A stretch of 64,000 nucleotides of DNA from Sediminibacterium sp. (lineage in GTDB: Bacteria; Bacteroidota; Bacteroidia; Chitinophagales; Chitinophagaceae), in NCBI RefSeq assembly GCF_019264485.1, contig NZ_JAHVAA010000011.1, forward strand, positions 62,001-126,000, given 5' to 3'. The position numbers and the translations under genes are program-made. The notes under the pieces are model-generated. The model saw nothing but the letters and a program-made list of their open reading frames with translations. It was not told the origin of the DNA and ran no database searches. The stretch's first letter is position 1. Each line of letters begins with the position of its first letter. Positions 28,022-36,666 of the stretch are shown here, piece after piece.

Positions 28022-28047
28022 AAAGTCCCGCCAATTGGCGGGACTTT
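28022..28047. terminator. Strong terminator between convergent genes
   Basis: AAAGTCCCGCC-AATT-GGCGGGACTTT is a perfect 11-bp stem with a 4-nt loop followed by a T-run on the plus strand. It ends the acyl-CoA dehydrogenase transcript, and it probably also works for the convergent CreD gene. Confidence 0.9.
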
Positions 28048-28073
28048 TTTTATAAAACACCCCCCAAAAAAAC

Positions 28074-29843
28074 TTATGCTGTAACAGTAGTTGTTGTAAC
28101 CGGCTGATACCAGTTGATACGTCTGCTTGCATACATCACAATCGCCAAAATGATAAATAAACCAATACTGCCTACCAGTAAAGCAGTGTCTTCCAAACGC
28201 AACAGGATAAAGATGAAACCATATAAGAGTGAAAGCAGTACGGTAAAATAGGCAGCTGTTTTAGCCTGTTGAAAATGACTGTGTACATAAACAGTAATAA
28301 GCAGTATGGTAGCAGAAGCAGCAACAAAATAAGCAAGGTCGAATGAGGCAATTTCGCTGATGGAAAGTAATAAGGTGTAGAAGATAATGAGCGCAAGCCC
28401 TACCAATACATATTGAACAGGATGCACAGGTTTGTTTTGCATGATTTCCATAATAAAGAAAAGTGCGAAGCTGAGACCGATTAATAGTATGGCATATTTA
28501 CTGCAACGATCTGTTTGTGCATACTGATCTCCTGGTTGTAATAAACTCACACCAAATGCAAGTGATGCATTAATGGTTTTGGCATCAGTAACCAAAGTAT
28601 TGAAAGGTAGGTTGGCTTTGTTGAATGACCAGTTGGCGAAAAAACCGGTTTTGTCAACTTTGCGACTGGTAGGAATGGTATTTCCATCGAAAGAAGGACT
28701 TAACCATTTAGAGCGAAGGTTAAACTGGCTATTACCTGCCAGTGGCATGAAATGCAATTGTGCGCTACCACGTAAAGCAAGTGTAGTGGTAAAGGGAATG
28801 CTGGTACCCAGATCGGAGGCACTCAGTGCAATATTGACTGATAAGCCATTGCTGTCGATATCTGAAGAAGGTAGGCCGGGTAAAAGACTTAGCTGGTTAT
28901 CTTTGAAATTGACTTTTATTTCTTTTTCAATGCCTTTAAAATCACTGATACCCACACACAGTTTAATATCCTTCCACTGAATCTCATCTGCGTTAATCCC
29001 TTTGGGAATTTGTAACTGAAAACTGCCCGTACCAGCAACCTGTGTTTTATATAACAACACTTTATAAATAGAACGTCTTCTTTCTTCTGTATCAATATTG
29101 CCAGTGATCGAAAGCTGCTCGGGCAGGATAAAAAAATCACCAACTATTTCTGAGGGTTTTCCATTCACATCTTTTACCTGTTTTATATAGGGCACGTAGA
29201 GATAAGGCCCCGAAACAGTTTGAGGTGCGGCCCATTTCTCGCTTACATCTTTCTCTACTTCTTTTCTTCTTGCTTCTCTTTCCTGTACAAGGTTGGAAAC
29301 AAAAATCATGGGAATCATCATTACCAGTATCAGAACGCCGGTAACAATGGCTTTATAAAGAATTCTATTATTCCCTGCTGAAGGAGGTGTCGGGTTGTCA
29401 TTTGATGTGTACATGATTGATTGATTTGAATGAGTAAAAGAATAATATTGATAAATCTGTTTAAGATTAATGAGTACGGACAAACTGCTGATAAATGCCA
29501 GGAAAATAAAGGCATAAAAAAACGAATGCTCATTGTTGTGATCTCTAAGTGGCCAGTATAGAACAGGCCCCACTAAAAAAGCATAGCCAAATGAAAGGAT
29601 GATATTTAGTATCAGTAAACAAATTGTTTTTTGCTTGTTATCTAACGCTGCTTTTCTGATTAATGGCAACATAATCAGGTAAAGTATAAATACTGGTAAA
29701 CTTGCACCAGATGCAGTGATAGCTATATATACAGCAATCATAGCGGCAATGCCAAACAGTGAATTTTGTACCGACAGTAGAAATATCCAGATAGCTAGTA
29801 TGGTTAGCAATACGCTGCTGATCCAAAGTCTGAATGCGATCAT
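28074..29843 (-). CDS. creD: CreD family inner-membrane protein with extra N-terminal 4-TM domain
   Basis: A 589-residue protein. Residues 144-589 form a full-length CreD: YKAIVTGVLILVMMIPMIFV (TM), a large periplasmic domain with VSEKWAAPQTVSGPYLYVPY, and a C-terminal bundle of about six TM helices. Residues 1-143 hold about four extra TM helices (VLLTILAIWIFLLSV, LPVFILYLIMLPLI, ICLLILNIILSFGY, FFYAFIFLAFISSL) not found in ordinary CreD of about 450 residues. An internal ATG at 29414 (MYTSNDNP) would start the classical CreD. CreD is tied to envelope stress. It lies downstream of its putative regulator; the same operator-like sequence sits before it. Confidence 0.88.
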   Translation of the reverse strand: MIAFRLWISSVLLTILAIWIFLLSVQNSLFGIAAMIAVYIAITASGASLPVFILYLIMLPLIRKAALDNKQKTICLLILNIILSFGYAFLVGPVLYWPLRDHNNEHSFFYAFIFLAFISSLSVLINLKQIYQYYSFTHSNQSIMYTSNDNPTPPSAGNNRILYKAIVTGVLILVMMIPMIFVSNLVQEREARRKEVEKDVSEKWAAPQTVSGPYLYVPYIKQVKDVNGKPSEIVGDFFILPEQLSITGNIDTEERRRSIYKVLLYKTQVAGTGSFQLQIPKGINADEIQWKDIKLCVGISDFKGIEKEIKVNFKDNQLSLLPGLPSSDIDSNGLSVNIALSASDLGTSIPFTTTLALRGSAQLHFMPLAGNSQFNLRSKWLSPSFDGNTIPTSRKVDKTGFFANWSFNKANLPFNTLVTDAKTINASLAFGVSLLQPGDQYAQTDRCSKYAILLIGLSFALFFIMEIMQNKPVHPVQYVLVGLALIIFYTLLLSISEIASFDLAYFVAASATILLITVYVHSHFQQAKTAAYFTVLLSLLYGFIFILLRLEDTALLVGSIGLFIILAIVMYASRRINWYQPVTTTTVTA

Positions 29844-29856
29844 TGTTTAATTATTT

Positions 29857-29883
29857 AAAAGTGCTTTGTATTTCAAAGTAAAT
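29857..29883 (-). promoter_or_regulatory. Operator-like repeat upstream of creD
   Basis: This 27-bp stretch shares 21 positions with 30831-30857, upstream of the first gene of the operon. The common part is CTTTG-N5-CAAAG, a palindrome starting 14 bp before creD. It is a candidate binding site for the winged-helix regulator encoded just upstream, and it would allow creD to have its own promoter. Confidence 0.5.
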
Positions 29884-29895
29884 GAACAAAAAAAT

Positions 29896-30195
29896 TTAGT
29901 GTATGCCCTTAATCATTTTTTCAAGTGCTTCCAAATGACTCTTGAATGCTTTTTCACCGGCTTTGGTAACTGCATAAGTAGTATTGGTTTTCCGTCCTAT
30001 AAATCCTTTGTTCACTTTGATATAATTGTTTTCTTCCAGTGTTTTTAAATGACTGGCCAGGTTACCATCGGTAACCTGTATCAGTTCTTTCAGTTCATTA
30101 AAGTTTACTTCAGCATTTACCATTACAGCACTCATGATACCGAGTCTGATACGGCTGTCGAAAACTTTATTCAGGTGTTCAATCGGGTTGTTCAT
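29896..30195 (-). CDS. Winged-helix transcriptional regulator
   Basis: A 99-residue one-domain regulator. The recognition region is TDGNLASHLKTLEENNYIKV (about 42-61), followed by a wing with KTNTTYAVTKAGEKAF. It looks like the small ArsR/MarR-like winged-helix (HTH_34-type) proteins often encoded beside CreD or membrane proteins in Bacteroidota. There are no metal-binding Cys residues. Its start overlaps the membrane-protein stop by 4 bp, and two similar palindromes in the operon suggest autoregulation. Confidence 0.85.
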   Translation of the reverse strand: MNNPIEHLNKVFDSRIRLGIMSAVMVNAEVNFNELKELIQVTDGNLASHLKTLEENNYIKVNKGFIGRKTNTTYAVTKAGEKAFKSHLEALEKMIKGIH

Positions 30196-30830
30196 ACGCG
30201 TTCATATTTCCACCACATCAGTGCGCCGTATAAAATATGTAATACTCCAAAACCAATGGCCCAGGCAACAAGCCCGTAACCGATAAACCATAAATTAATA
30301 ATACCCAGTATAATTTCACAAATACCCAGCCACCTGATTTCCGATACCGTGTATTTACTGCCATTCAGTAAAGCCAGTCCATAAAATATCAGACAGGAGG
30401 GCGCTATGAGTCCCACCAATTCCAAGTCCAGTAAACGGTAAGTAACAAGACCACCGGCAATCAAAGGGATGGCAGTATTAGTCATCAGTCTTTTTGCTGT
30501 ACTGCCCCACATGGATGTATTGGTTTTCCTGCTCCGCATCCAGGTAAAGAGTAAGGCCAGTAATAAGGCGGTTAAGAAAGTAACGATACCGGTCATAATA
30601 AGCAATCTCTGTACATCGGTAGCGGGATATGGATATACCTGCAAATCGCCACCCGTCCTGAGTTTTTCTCTCACAGCTAACCATACCGGCCAAATATATA
30701 TGGTAGCAGCCAATGCACATAAACCGGCGCTGATACCACTTAATCCGCTTAAACTGATGAAGCGACTGCTCCTGTTCATCATGTCCTTGATGTCGTGCAG
30801 GGCTTCAATATGTTTTTGCTCTTCTTTCAT
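30192..30830 (-). CDS. Five-TM membrane protein cotranscribed with regulator
   Basis: A 212-residue protein. A charged N-terminus with a helix (MKEEQKHIEALHDIKDMMNR) is followed by about six hydrophobic segments, among them ISAGLCALAATIYIWPVWLA, LLIMTGIVTFLTALLLALLF and VAWAIGFGVLHILYGALMW. I cannot assign a family. Translation is coupled to the winged-helix regulator (ATGA overlap). The protein may sense an envelope signal for the regulator; this is inference from gene order. Confidence 0.75.
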   Translation of the reverse strand: MKEEQKHIEALHDIKDMMNRSSRFISLSGLSGISAGLCALAATIYIWPVWLAVREKLRTGGDLQVYPYPATDVQRLLIMTGIVTFLTALLLALLFTWMRSRKTNTSMWGSTAKRLMTNTAIPLIAGGLVTYRLLDLELVGLIAPSCLIFYGLALLNGSKYTVSEIRWLGICEIILGIINLWFIGYGLVAWAIGFGVLHILYGALMWWKYERV

Positions 30831-30857
30831 AAAAGCACTTTGAGATTCAAAGTAACT
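30831..30857 (-). promoter_or_regulatory. Operator-like palindrome upstream of the regulator operon
   Basis: ACTTTGA-GAT-TCAAAGT (30837-30853) is a perfect palindrome 6 bp upstream of the first gene of the operon. The surrounding 27 bp resemble the region before creD (29857-29883). On the minus strand the outer part reads TTACTTTG, close to the -7 consensus, so a bound repressor would block the promoter. Confidence 0.55.
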
Positions 30858-30912
30858 ATTGGATTCTCATATTTCCAAGTCTTTGTAAAAAAATATTTGT
30901 TAATCACCGATC

Positions 30913-30997
30913 ATCTCTGCGAAAACGCTGTGTTCTCCTTTCTCTGTGGTGAGCCATACGCGAAATTTCACTGCAGAGAACATGAGAAAACAGAGAT
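30913..30997. repeat. Imperfect palindrome with CTCTG/CAGAG words
   Basis: ATCTCTG (30913-30919) and CAGAGAT (30991-30997) bracket further paired words (TGTTCTC with GAGAACA). The 177-bp gap between terC and the membrane protein contains no gene. A similar element lies at 56160-56222. Confidence 0.45.
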
Positions 30998-31007
30998 AAC
31001 CGCAGGG

Positions 31008-31790
31008 TTATTCTTTGGCATCAGATTCGGGTAGTTTGGGGTGGCGGAGTTCTACCGGTTTTCGATAGGCTTTCCGCATACGCATATTCAGTAGCTCCAC
31101 AATAAAAGAGAATGCCATGGCGAAATACACATAATTTTTCAGGTGTAACTGGTGTGCATTCACGCTATCCCATCCTTCTACAATCAATACAAAACCAATC
31201 ATCACCAGAAAGGAGAGGGCCAGCATTTTTAAAGTTGGATGTTTATGTATGAAATTGGAAATATCAGCACTGAACAAAAACATCACCGCCATGGCTACTA
31301 CCACTGCTGCAATCATTATTTCAATATGTTTAGCGGTTCCGCCGGCAGTAATGATACTGTCGAAACTGAAAACCATATCAATCAGCATGATTTGAAAAAT
31401 GGCATTACCAAAGCTGAGTTTTTTGCCCGCTTTTCCAATCGCTTCTTCCGCTTCGCCCTCCAGTTTATGGTGTATTTCTCTTACTGTTTTATATAACAGG
31501 AATAATCCACCTGCCAGCATTACAAGACTCGCCAGATCAAAGTCTTTACCCCATGCACTCACCACGGGCTTGCCTTTCTGCGCCAATAACCAGCCCAGAC
31601 CAAACAACAAAATAATACGGGTACTCATACCCATGATCATCCAGAGCAGGCGGGCTTTTTTCTGTTGCTTTTTCTCCATGCGGTTCATGATAATGCTTAC
31701 AAAAATCACATTATCAATACCCAGTACAATTTCAAGAATTACAAGGATCAGAAAACTGATCAAACTTTCAGAAGTAAATAAATGTTCCAT
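31008..31790 (-). CDS. TerC family integral membrane protein
   Basis: A 260-residue protein with about seven TM helices. It has the acidic membrane motifs of the family: LEIVLGIDNVIFVSIIMNRM near the N-terminus and MVFSFDSIITAGG in the middle. A soluble loop lies between (HHKLEGEAEEAIGKAG). TerC proteins are linked to metal (manganese) export or tellurite resistance. It begins 9 bp after pyrD stops and is probably cotranscribed with it. Confidence 0.9.
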   Translation of the reverse strand: MEHLFTSESLISFLILVILEIVLGIDNVIFVSIIMNRMEKKQQKKARLLWMIMGMSTRIILLFGLGWLLAQKGKPVVSAWGKDFDLASLVMLAGGLFLLYKTVREIHHKLEGEAEEAIGKAGKKLSFGNAIFQIMLIDMVFSFDSIITAGGTAKHIEIMIAAVVVAMAVMFLFSADISNFIHKHPTLKMLALSFLVMIGFVLIVEGWDSVNAHQLHLKNYVYFAMAFSFIVELLNMRMRKAYRKPVELRHPKLPESDAKE

Positions 31791-31799
31791 ATAATCAGC

Positions 31800-32840
31800 T
31801 TATGCTTGAACTAAATGTTTGCAAATATTTTTAACGATAGAAGGGCCTTCATAAATAAAACCTGTCCAAACCTGCACCAGTGATGCACCTGCATTTATTT
31901 TTTCGGCAGCATCAGTTCCGGTAAAAATACCACCACTGGCAATGATGGGAATTTTTCCCTCTGTTCCGCCGGAAAGATACCTCACTACTTCTGTTGACCT
32001 TGCACGCACAGGTTTTCCGCTTAGTCCACCAGCGCCAATAGTTGTAATGCTTTGTTCGGGTGTAGCCAGTCCTTCACGACTAATGGTGGTATTGGTAGCC
32101 ACGAGTCCATCGAGATTCACTTCAAATGAAAGTGAAATAATATCATCCAATTGCTCCTGTGTAAGATCAGGTGCAATTTTCAGTAAGATGGGTTTGGGTT
32201 TGCTTTTACGCTGGTTACTATTTTGCAATACAGAAAAAATCTGTTTGAGTGAATCTTTATCCTGCAAAGCCCTTAATCCTGGGGTATTCGGTGAACTCAC
32301 ATTCACAACAAAATAATCTACATAATCAAACAACTCTTCAAAACAGATGCTGTAATCTTTCCAGGCATCTTCATTGGGAGTAATTTTATTCTTTCCGATA
32401 TTTCCTCCAACAATCAGTTGTGAATTTCCTTTTTTTCGAACAGCCAGTCTTGCCGCAACTGCTTTTACACCATTGTTATTAAATCCCATTCGGTTAATAA
32501 GGGCTTTATCTGCCGACAACCGAAATAAGCGAGGCTTATCATTACCAGGTTGAGGTAATGGGGTAACAGTACCAATCTCCACAAATCCAAACCCAAGGGC
32601 TTCCAGTTCGTTCAGGTACACTGCATTTTTATCGAAACCGGCACCCAATCCAACGGGGTTGGTAAAACGGAGCCCAAAAACTTCTTTCTGTAAAACCGGA
32701 TTATTGTAAGAAAAACTGTTGCTGATCAACTTTTTAACCGGTGCGAGCGAACAGGCCGACCGTAATATGTCCATTGAAAAATAGTGCACATCTTCAGGCG
32801 GAAAACAGAAAAGTAATTGTCTGATAAGCGGGTAGATCAT
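31800..32840 (-). CDS. pyrD: Quinone-dependent dihydroorotate dehydrogenase (class 2)
   Basis: A 346-residue enzyme starting at MIYPLIRQLLFCFPPEDVHY (32840); 16 extra residues of the longer ORF precede it. The N-terminal helices are those of the membrane-associated class 2. Motifs: NPVGLGAGFDKN (FMN), FGFVEIGTVTPLPQPGNDKP, NRMGFNNNG, NVSSPNTPGLR with the catalytic Ser, NTTISREGL and IIASGGIFTG. It makes orotate in pyrimidine synthesis, delivering electrons to quinone. A TATCTTCG box precedes it closely; terC follows. Confidence 0.95.
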   Translation of the reverse strand: MIYPLIRQLLFCFPPEDVHYFSMDILRSACSLAPVKKLISNSFSYNNPVLQKEVFGLRFTNPVGLGAGFDKNAVYLNELEALGFGFVEIGTVTPLPQPGNDKPRLFRLSADKALINRMGFNNNGVKAVAARLAVRKKGNSQLIVGGNIGKNKITPNEDAWKDYSICFEELFDYVDYFVVNVSSPNTPGLRALQDKDSLKQIFSVLQNSNQRKSKPKPILLKIAPDLTQEQLDDIISLSFEVNLDGLVATNTTISREGLATPEQSITTIGAGGLSGKPVRARSTEVVRYLSGGTEGKIPIIASGGIFTGTDAAEKINAGASLVQVWTGFIYEGPSIVKNICKHLVQA

Positions 32841-32847
32841 GATGCTG

Positions 32848-32855
32848 CGAAGATA
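32848..32855 (-). promoter_or_regulatory. Promoter -7-like box TATCTTCG upstream of pyrD
   Basis: TATCTTCG (minus strand) differs from TANNTTTG at one position and ends 7 nt (CAGCATC) before the pyrD ATG. The leader would be extremely short. Confidence 0.4.
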
Positions 32856-32933
32856 GGGTGCATTTGGCGACCAGCGGAACCGTACCATGAGGTTAAATTT
32901 GGTTGCATAAACAACTTTTTTAAAAAAAGTCCC

Positions 32934-32941
32934 TACATTTG
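32934..32941 (+). promoter_or_regulatory. Promoter -7 box TACATTTG upstream of thiolase
   Basis: An exact TANNTTTG match ending 18 nt before the thiolase ATG. A TTG lies at 32903-32905, 28 nt upstream, further than the usual 17-23 nt, so the -33 element is uncertain. Confidence 0.45.
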
Positions 32942-32959
32942 ATAGGTAAAACCAAGATT

Positions 32960-34135
32960 ATGCAGGAAGCATATATAGTAGCCGGTTACAGAACCGCAGT
33001 GGCCAAAAGTAAACGTGGCGGATTTCGTTTTTTTCGTCCCGACGATCTGGCGGTAGAAGTCATCAAAGGTTTGATGGCTACTGTGCCACAACTCGAAGCA
33101 AAACGTGTAGATGATGTGATTGTAGGTAATGCTGTTCCGGAAGCTGAACAGGGATTGCAGTTTGGCCGCATTATTTCTGCCCGTGCATTGGGGATTGATG
33201 TGGCAGGTTTTACCATTAACCGTTATTGTGCCAGTGGACTGGAAAGCATAGCATTGGCCACAGCCAAAATACGCACCGGAATGGCTGATTGTATTATCGC
33301 CGGTGGAACAGAAAGTATGAGTCTGGTGCCTACCGCAGGATGGAAAACTGTTCCTGCCTATTCCATTGCCAAAGAGGAGCCTGATTATTACCTGAGTATG
33401 GGGCTAACTGCCGAGGCAGTGGCCAAAGAATTTAAAGTGAGCCGTGAAGACCAGGATCAGTTTGCCTTTCAGTCGCATCAGAAAGCGATGAAAGCTATTG
33501 AGAGTGGACATTTTAAATCAGGTATTCTGCCCATTACAGTAGAAGAAACATACCTGAATGAAAAAGGAAAAAAAGCCGTTCGTTCTTACGTGGTAGACAC
33601 CGATGAAGGTGTACGGGCCGATACCAATATTGATGCACTTGCCAAATTGAAACCGGCATTTGCCATGGGTGGCTCTGTTACTGCCGGCAACTCATCTCAA
33701 ACCAGTGATGGCGCCGCTTTTGTTATTGTAATGAGTGAAAGAATGGTAGTGGAGCTTGGCTTAAAACCCATTGGCCGTCTGGTGAACTGTGCATCTGCTG
33801 GTGTACACCCACGCATCATGGGCATAGGTCCTGTAGCAGCCATTCCCAAAGTATTGAAACAGGCATCCATGAGTTTGAATGATATCGACCTGATTGAACT
33901 GAATGAGGCCTTTGCTTCACAATCACTTGCAGTTATCAGAGAACTGGGATTAAATCCTGACATCGTAAACATCAATGGTGGTGCTATTGCATTAGGGCAT
34001 CCATTGGGTTGTACCGGTTGTAAACTAACCGTTCAGTTATTGAATGATATGAAAAGACTGGATAAAAAATATGGAATGGTTACAGCCTGCGTAGGTGGCG
34101 GTCAGGGAATTGCAGGTATCATTGAACGAATGTAA
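32960..34135 (+). CDS. Acetyl-CoA acyltransferase (thiolase)
   Basis: A 391-residue thiolase starting at MQEAYIVAGYRTAVAKSKRG (ATG 32960); a TTG at 32939 would add seven residues and is less likely. The active site is complete: nucleophile Cys in NRYCASGLES (about 88), NEAFASQS, the His in GGAIALGHPLGCTG and the second Cys in VTACVGGGQG. It cleaves 3-ketoacyl-CoA in beta-oxidation (FadA-like) or condenses acetyl-CoA. FadB is not adjacent. A palindrome separates it from a convergent lipoprotein gene. Confidence 0.93.
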   Translation: MQEAYIVAGYRTAVAKSKRGGFRFFRPDDLAVEVIKGLMATVPQLEAKRVDDVIVGNAVPEAEQGLQFGRIISARALGIDVAGFTINRYCASGLESIALATAKIRTGMADCIIAGGTESMSLVPTAGWKTVPAYSIAKEEPDYYLSMGLTAEAVAKEFKVSREDQDQFAFQSHQKAMKAIESGHFKSGILPITVEETYLNEKGKKAVRSYVVDTDEGVRADTNIDALAKLKPAFAMGGSVTAGNSSQTSDGAAFVIVMSERMVVELGLKPIGRLVNCASAGVHPRIMGIGPVAAIPKVLKQASMSLNDIDLIELNEAFASQSLAVIRELGLNPDIVNINGGAIALGHPLGCTGCKLTVQLLNDMKRLDKKYGMVTACVGGGQGIAGIIERM

Positions 34136-34139
34136 GACT

Positions 34140-34226
34140 GTCCATAGACAATAGTCGATAGTCCATGGCTATAAGCGCAATGGGCTTTCACTATGGACTA
34201 TGGTCTATCGACTATTGTCTATGGAC
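34140..34226. repeat. Palindrome of the GTCGATAG/CCATAG family between convergent genes
   Basis: Perfect 22-bp arms at 34140-34161 and 34205-34226, made of GTCCATAGACAATAG followed by TCGATAG; the inner part carries further TCCATGG/ACTATGG words. It fills the gap between the convergent thiolase and lipoprotein genes and likely terminates both. Confidence 0.7.
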
Positions 34227-34232
34227 CAAGAA

Positions 34233-34949
34233 CTATCTACCTTGTTCAATAAATTCTCCTCTTCCATTCATCATGCCTCTTCTTTCTCTAAACAAGCCGG
34301 ATACATTACTGGCATTTCTGTTGGCCATGGAAATGATATCCTTTTTGTTGGCCTCATAACCAGGGCCCCTTGCCAGTAAGCCACTGAGTACGGAACGGTT
34401 AGAATGTTCTCTGCTGGCTACAATTCTTTTGCGGTATAATTGATCGCCCTGTATAACAGTGATATCTGTATTGAAGAAAACAGAATAATACGCAGTTTTA
34501 TTGGTGCTGCCATCATTGTTTTTAGTACGAACTACTTCATCCTGACTAAAGCCGCCTTCATAATTCTGTAAGATGATGAAAATATTAGCTCCGTATTTAG
34601 TTGCGAGTTTTAGCTTCACAGCATCATCATTTTGTAGCAACTTTGTTTTCTCATCATCTGTAAGAATGGTATCTCTGAATGCAGGAACTTGTAAATCTTT
34701 TTTCAGTAGATCGGGTAGGTTGGAGAAATACATATTCTTAATACTGGTAACTACGGCTTCCCTTTTTTTGGTGATGGCGAGTCCGGGAGTGTATACATCA
34801 CCTGCGTCAATGACAACAATCGATTTGGAGTAATCCTGAACGGGTATTTCGGCTGGTAAGGTTTTCTGGGTAAAAGACAGGCTTTTACAACCCGGTAATA
34901 TACTTGAGGTTAATAAAATACCAACTGTTATCAGGTATAAAGGTTTCAT
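34233..34949 (-). CDS. Putative lipoprotein of unknown function
   Basis: A 238-residue protein if started at MKPLYLITVGILLTSSILPG (34949), which gives a lipobox ILPGC. Residues 1-20 of the longer ORF are probably not translated. The mature protein has a mixed alpha/beta body (YSKSIVVIDAGDVYTPG, KYGANIFIILQNYEGGF) and a Gly/Arg-rich tail. I do not recognise the family. It is monocistronic, convergent with thiolase. A TACTTTCG box lies about 18 bp upstream. Confidence 0.7.
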   Translation of the reverse strand: MKPLYLITVGILLTSSILPGCKSLSFTQKTLPAEIPVQDYSKSIVVIDAGDVYTPGLAITKKREAVVTSIKNMYFSNLPDLLKKDLQVPAFRDTILTDDEKTKLLQNDDAVKLKLATKYGANIFIILQNYEGGFSQDEVVRTKNNDGSTNKTAYYSVFFNTDITVIQGDQLYRKRIVASREHSNRSVLSGLLARGPGYEANKKDIISMANRNASNVSGLFRERRGMMNGRGEFIEQGR

Positions 34950-35145
34950 GTATAAAATTTCAAAAGCGAAAGTAGTTGCGGTTTTCTTAAGCAAATGCAA
35001 ATTATCCATGATCAGCAGGGAATAACGATAAACGGCATGAAAATGAGTACCATCTGCAAATGCTGATTAAAAGCAGTTGGGTATCTGACCAATGTCATAT
35101 TTTTTGCGCATGGTTCTTGATAGTTTTACCACATAATCATGTGAT

Positions 35146-35979
35146 ATGAAAAAAATACTTGTCCCGACCGACTTCTCCAGCGCATCAAAAAACGCAGCTC
35201 TATATGCTTTTAAATTGGCAGCTCAGCTTACAGTAGATGAAGTAATACTGTACCATGCGTATGAGGCACCTGTAAATATTGATCCGATGGTACCCACAGT
35301 GGTTATGCCCGATATTGATACGTTGAAAGAAAGCAGTGAAAAAGCGCTGGAACATTTCAAATCTCTGATTTGTCCCTTCTGTCCATCATCCATTAAAGTA
35401 AGTACACTCGCCAGGTACGATCATTTAGGAAATGGGTTGGATGGAATATGTAAGGAAACGGGAGCGGATTTAATAGTAATGGGTATTACCGGAGGCAACC
35501 TGTTGGAAGAGAAAATAATTGGCAGCAATGCGTTGAGTGTAGCCCGAAATGGAACGGTGCCAGTAATCATTGTGCCACCCAAAGCCATTTATACCAAAGT
35601 AGAAGAAGTAATGCTGGTCTGCGATTTTACTAAAGTAGTGGAAACAATACCTGTAGAACCCATTAAACAGATATTGGATGCTACCAGTGCCAGACTTTTT
35701 GTATTACATGTTGACAAAGAAAATCAGAACTGGTCGCCCGAAACACCTTTTGAGAGCCTGATGCTGGATACACTGTTACAAGGGTATAACCCACAGTATC
35801 ATTTTGAAAACAACAACAATTTTGTTGAAGCAGTAAATATTGTGGCACAGGAAAAAATGATTGACCTGATTATTACCATACCCAAAAAACATGGTTTGTT
35901 TGAAGGGTTGTTTCATGCAAGTGCCACGAAGAAATTAGCGTATCATAGTCATGTGCCGATTATGGTGATACATGAGTGA
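35146..35979 (+). CDS. Tandem universal stress protein
   Basis: A 277-residue protein with two UspA folds. The first (about 1-145) starts KKILVPTDFSSASKNAALYA and ends with the nucleotide-binding pattern GITGGNLLEEKIIGSNALSV. The second (about 150-277) is degenerate: it lacks a clear G-2x-G-9x-G motif. Such proteins help survival under stress or low oxygen in Bacteroidota. It is followed by a long non-coding gap. Confidence 0.88.
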   Translation: MKKILVPTDFSSASKNAALYAFKLAAQLTVDEVILYHAYEAPVNIDPMVPTVVMPDIDTLKESSEKALEHFKSLICPFCPSSIKVSTLARYDHLGNGLDGICKETGADLIVMGITGGNLLEEKIIGSNALSVARNGTVPVIIVPPKAIYTKVEEVMLVCDFTKVVETIPVEPIKQILDATSARLFVLHVDKENQNWSPETPFESLMLDTLLQGYNPQYHFENNNNFVEAVNIVAQEKMIDLIITIPKKHGLFEGLFHASATKKLAYHSHVPIMVIHE

Positions 35980-36399
35980 TCTTTGATTGTTCGGTGTCTT
36001 ACATTTATTTGAAGTTATAATGTTTCTATTTTCTTAATCTTATTCTCTATGTTATCGATTTGATCAAAAAAATAAACGGGCGAGGAATTAATCTATTGAA
36101 CTAAGTCATAAATTTTATTCCTGATGTCTAACGCATAAGTGCAATCAATTTTAAACTGACTCAACATAGGGTGGAACGCCTGAGTCAGACGAATATTGGC
36201 AGTGTATAATTATTTTTCCCGGCTTTTATTATAGTCAGTGGCTGTTAAATAACGGGTATACCTGGGTGAGGACAATTATTTGTTCCTGAGATCAAACTTC
36301 ATACTTGTTTGTTTCTTAAAACTGTAATAGTATTCGTAGTATACAGACTTGATAAAGCCTCTTTCTTTCGTAGAAACATAATCAGGTAAAGATTTTCAG

Positions 36400-36427
36400 G
36401 GAACTTGTAAAACAGGTTCCTTTTTTA
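36400..36427 (+). terminator. Rho-independent terminator without an adjacent gene
   Basis: GGAACTTG (36400-36407), loop TAAAA, CAGGTTCC (36413-36420), one G-U pair, then TTTTTTATTT. The nearest upstream plus-strand gene ends 421 bp earlier, so this may end a separate small transcript. Confidence 0.75.
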
Positions 36428-36547
36428 TTTGCTTTAGAGCAGCAATGATCCTTTACCTGATCAGGTAGTGATGTAATAAAATTACGTAATTACGCAACGC
36501 ATTTTTGCGAGTAGAAAAGAATCTATTTTACTACAAAAATTTCTAAA

Positions 36548-36644
36548 GACTCCCCTCTTCCTTTCTCTTTGTTAAAGAACCAGGAATATTTCGAGTTTAC
36601 TTTTTCTAAACTTTTGTAACAGGGAGAAAAGGAGAAGGGGAGTC
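36548..36644. repeat. 97-bp inverted repeat with about 27-nt arms
   Basis: GACTCCCCT (36548-36556) and AGGGGAGTC (36636-36644) are the perfect outer ends; the arms continue imperfectly inward to GTTA/TAAC with Pu/Py-rich content. It lies just after nadE on the minus strand, ending 23 bp from the nadE stop. It may be the nadE terminator or a small non-autonomous mobile element. Confidence 0.55.
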
Positions 36645-36666
36645 GTTTGTAAAGTAGAAAAGATTA

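Larger units (their letters stand above)
35980..36666. other. 687-bp non-coding stretch
   Basis: No ORF of reasonable size or codon use is present on either strand between the universal stress protein and nadE. It contains a rho-independent terminator at 36400-36427, far from any upstream gene stop, and a long inverted repeat at 36548-36644. An unannotated small RNA ending at that terminator is possible. No tRNA, tmRNA or riboswitch could be recognised. Confidence 0.6.

Noticed and set aside
36240..36427. Possible tmRNA, 6S or RNase P RNA before the orphan terminator
   Set aside because: No TTCGAATCC-type T-arm or other core motif was found; left as an unassigned candidate transcript.
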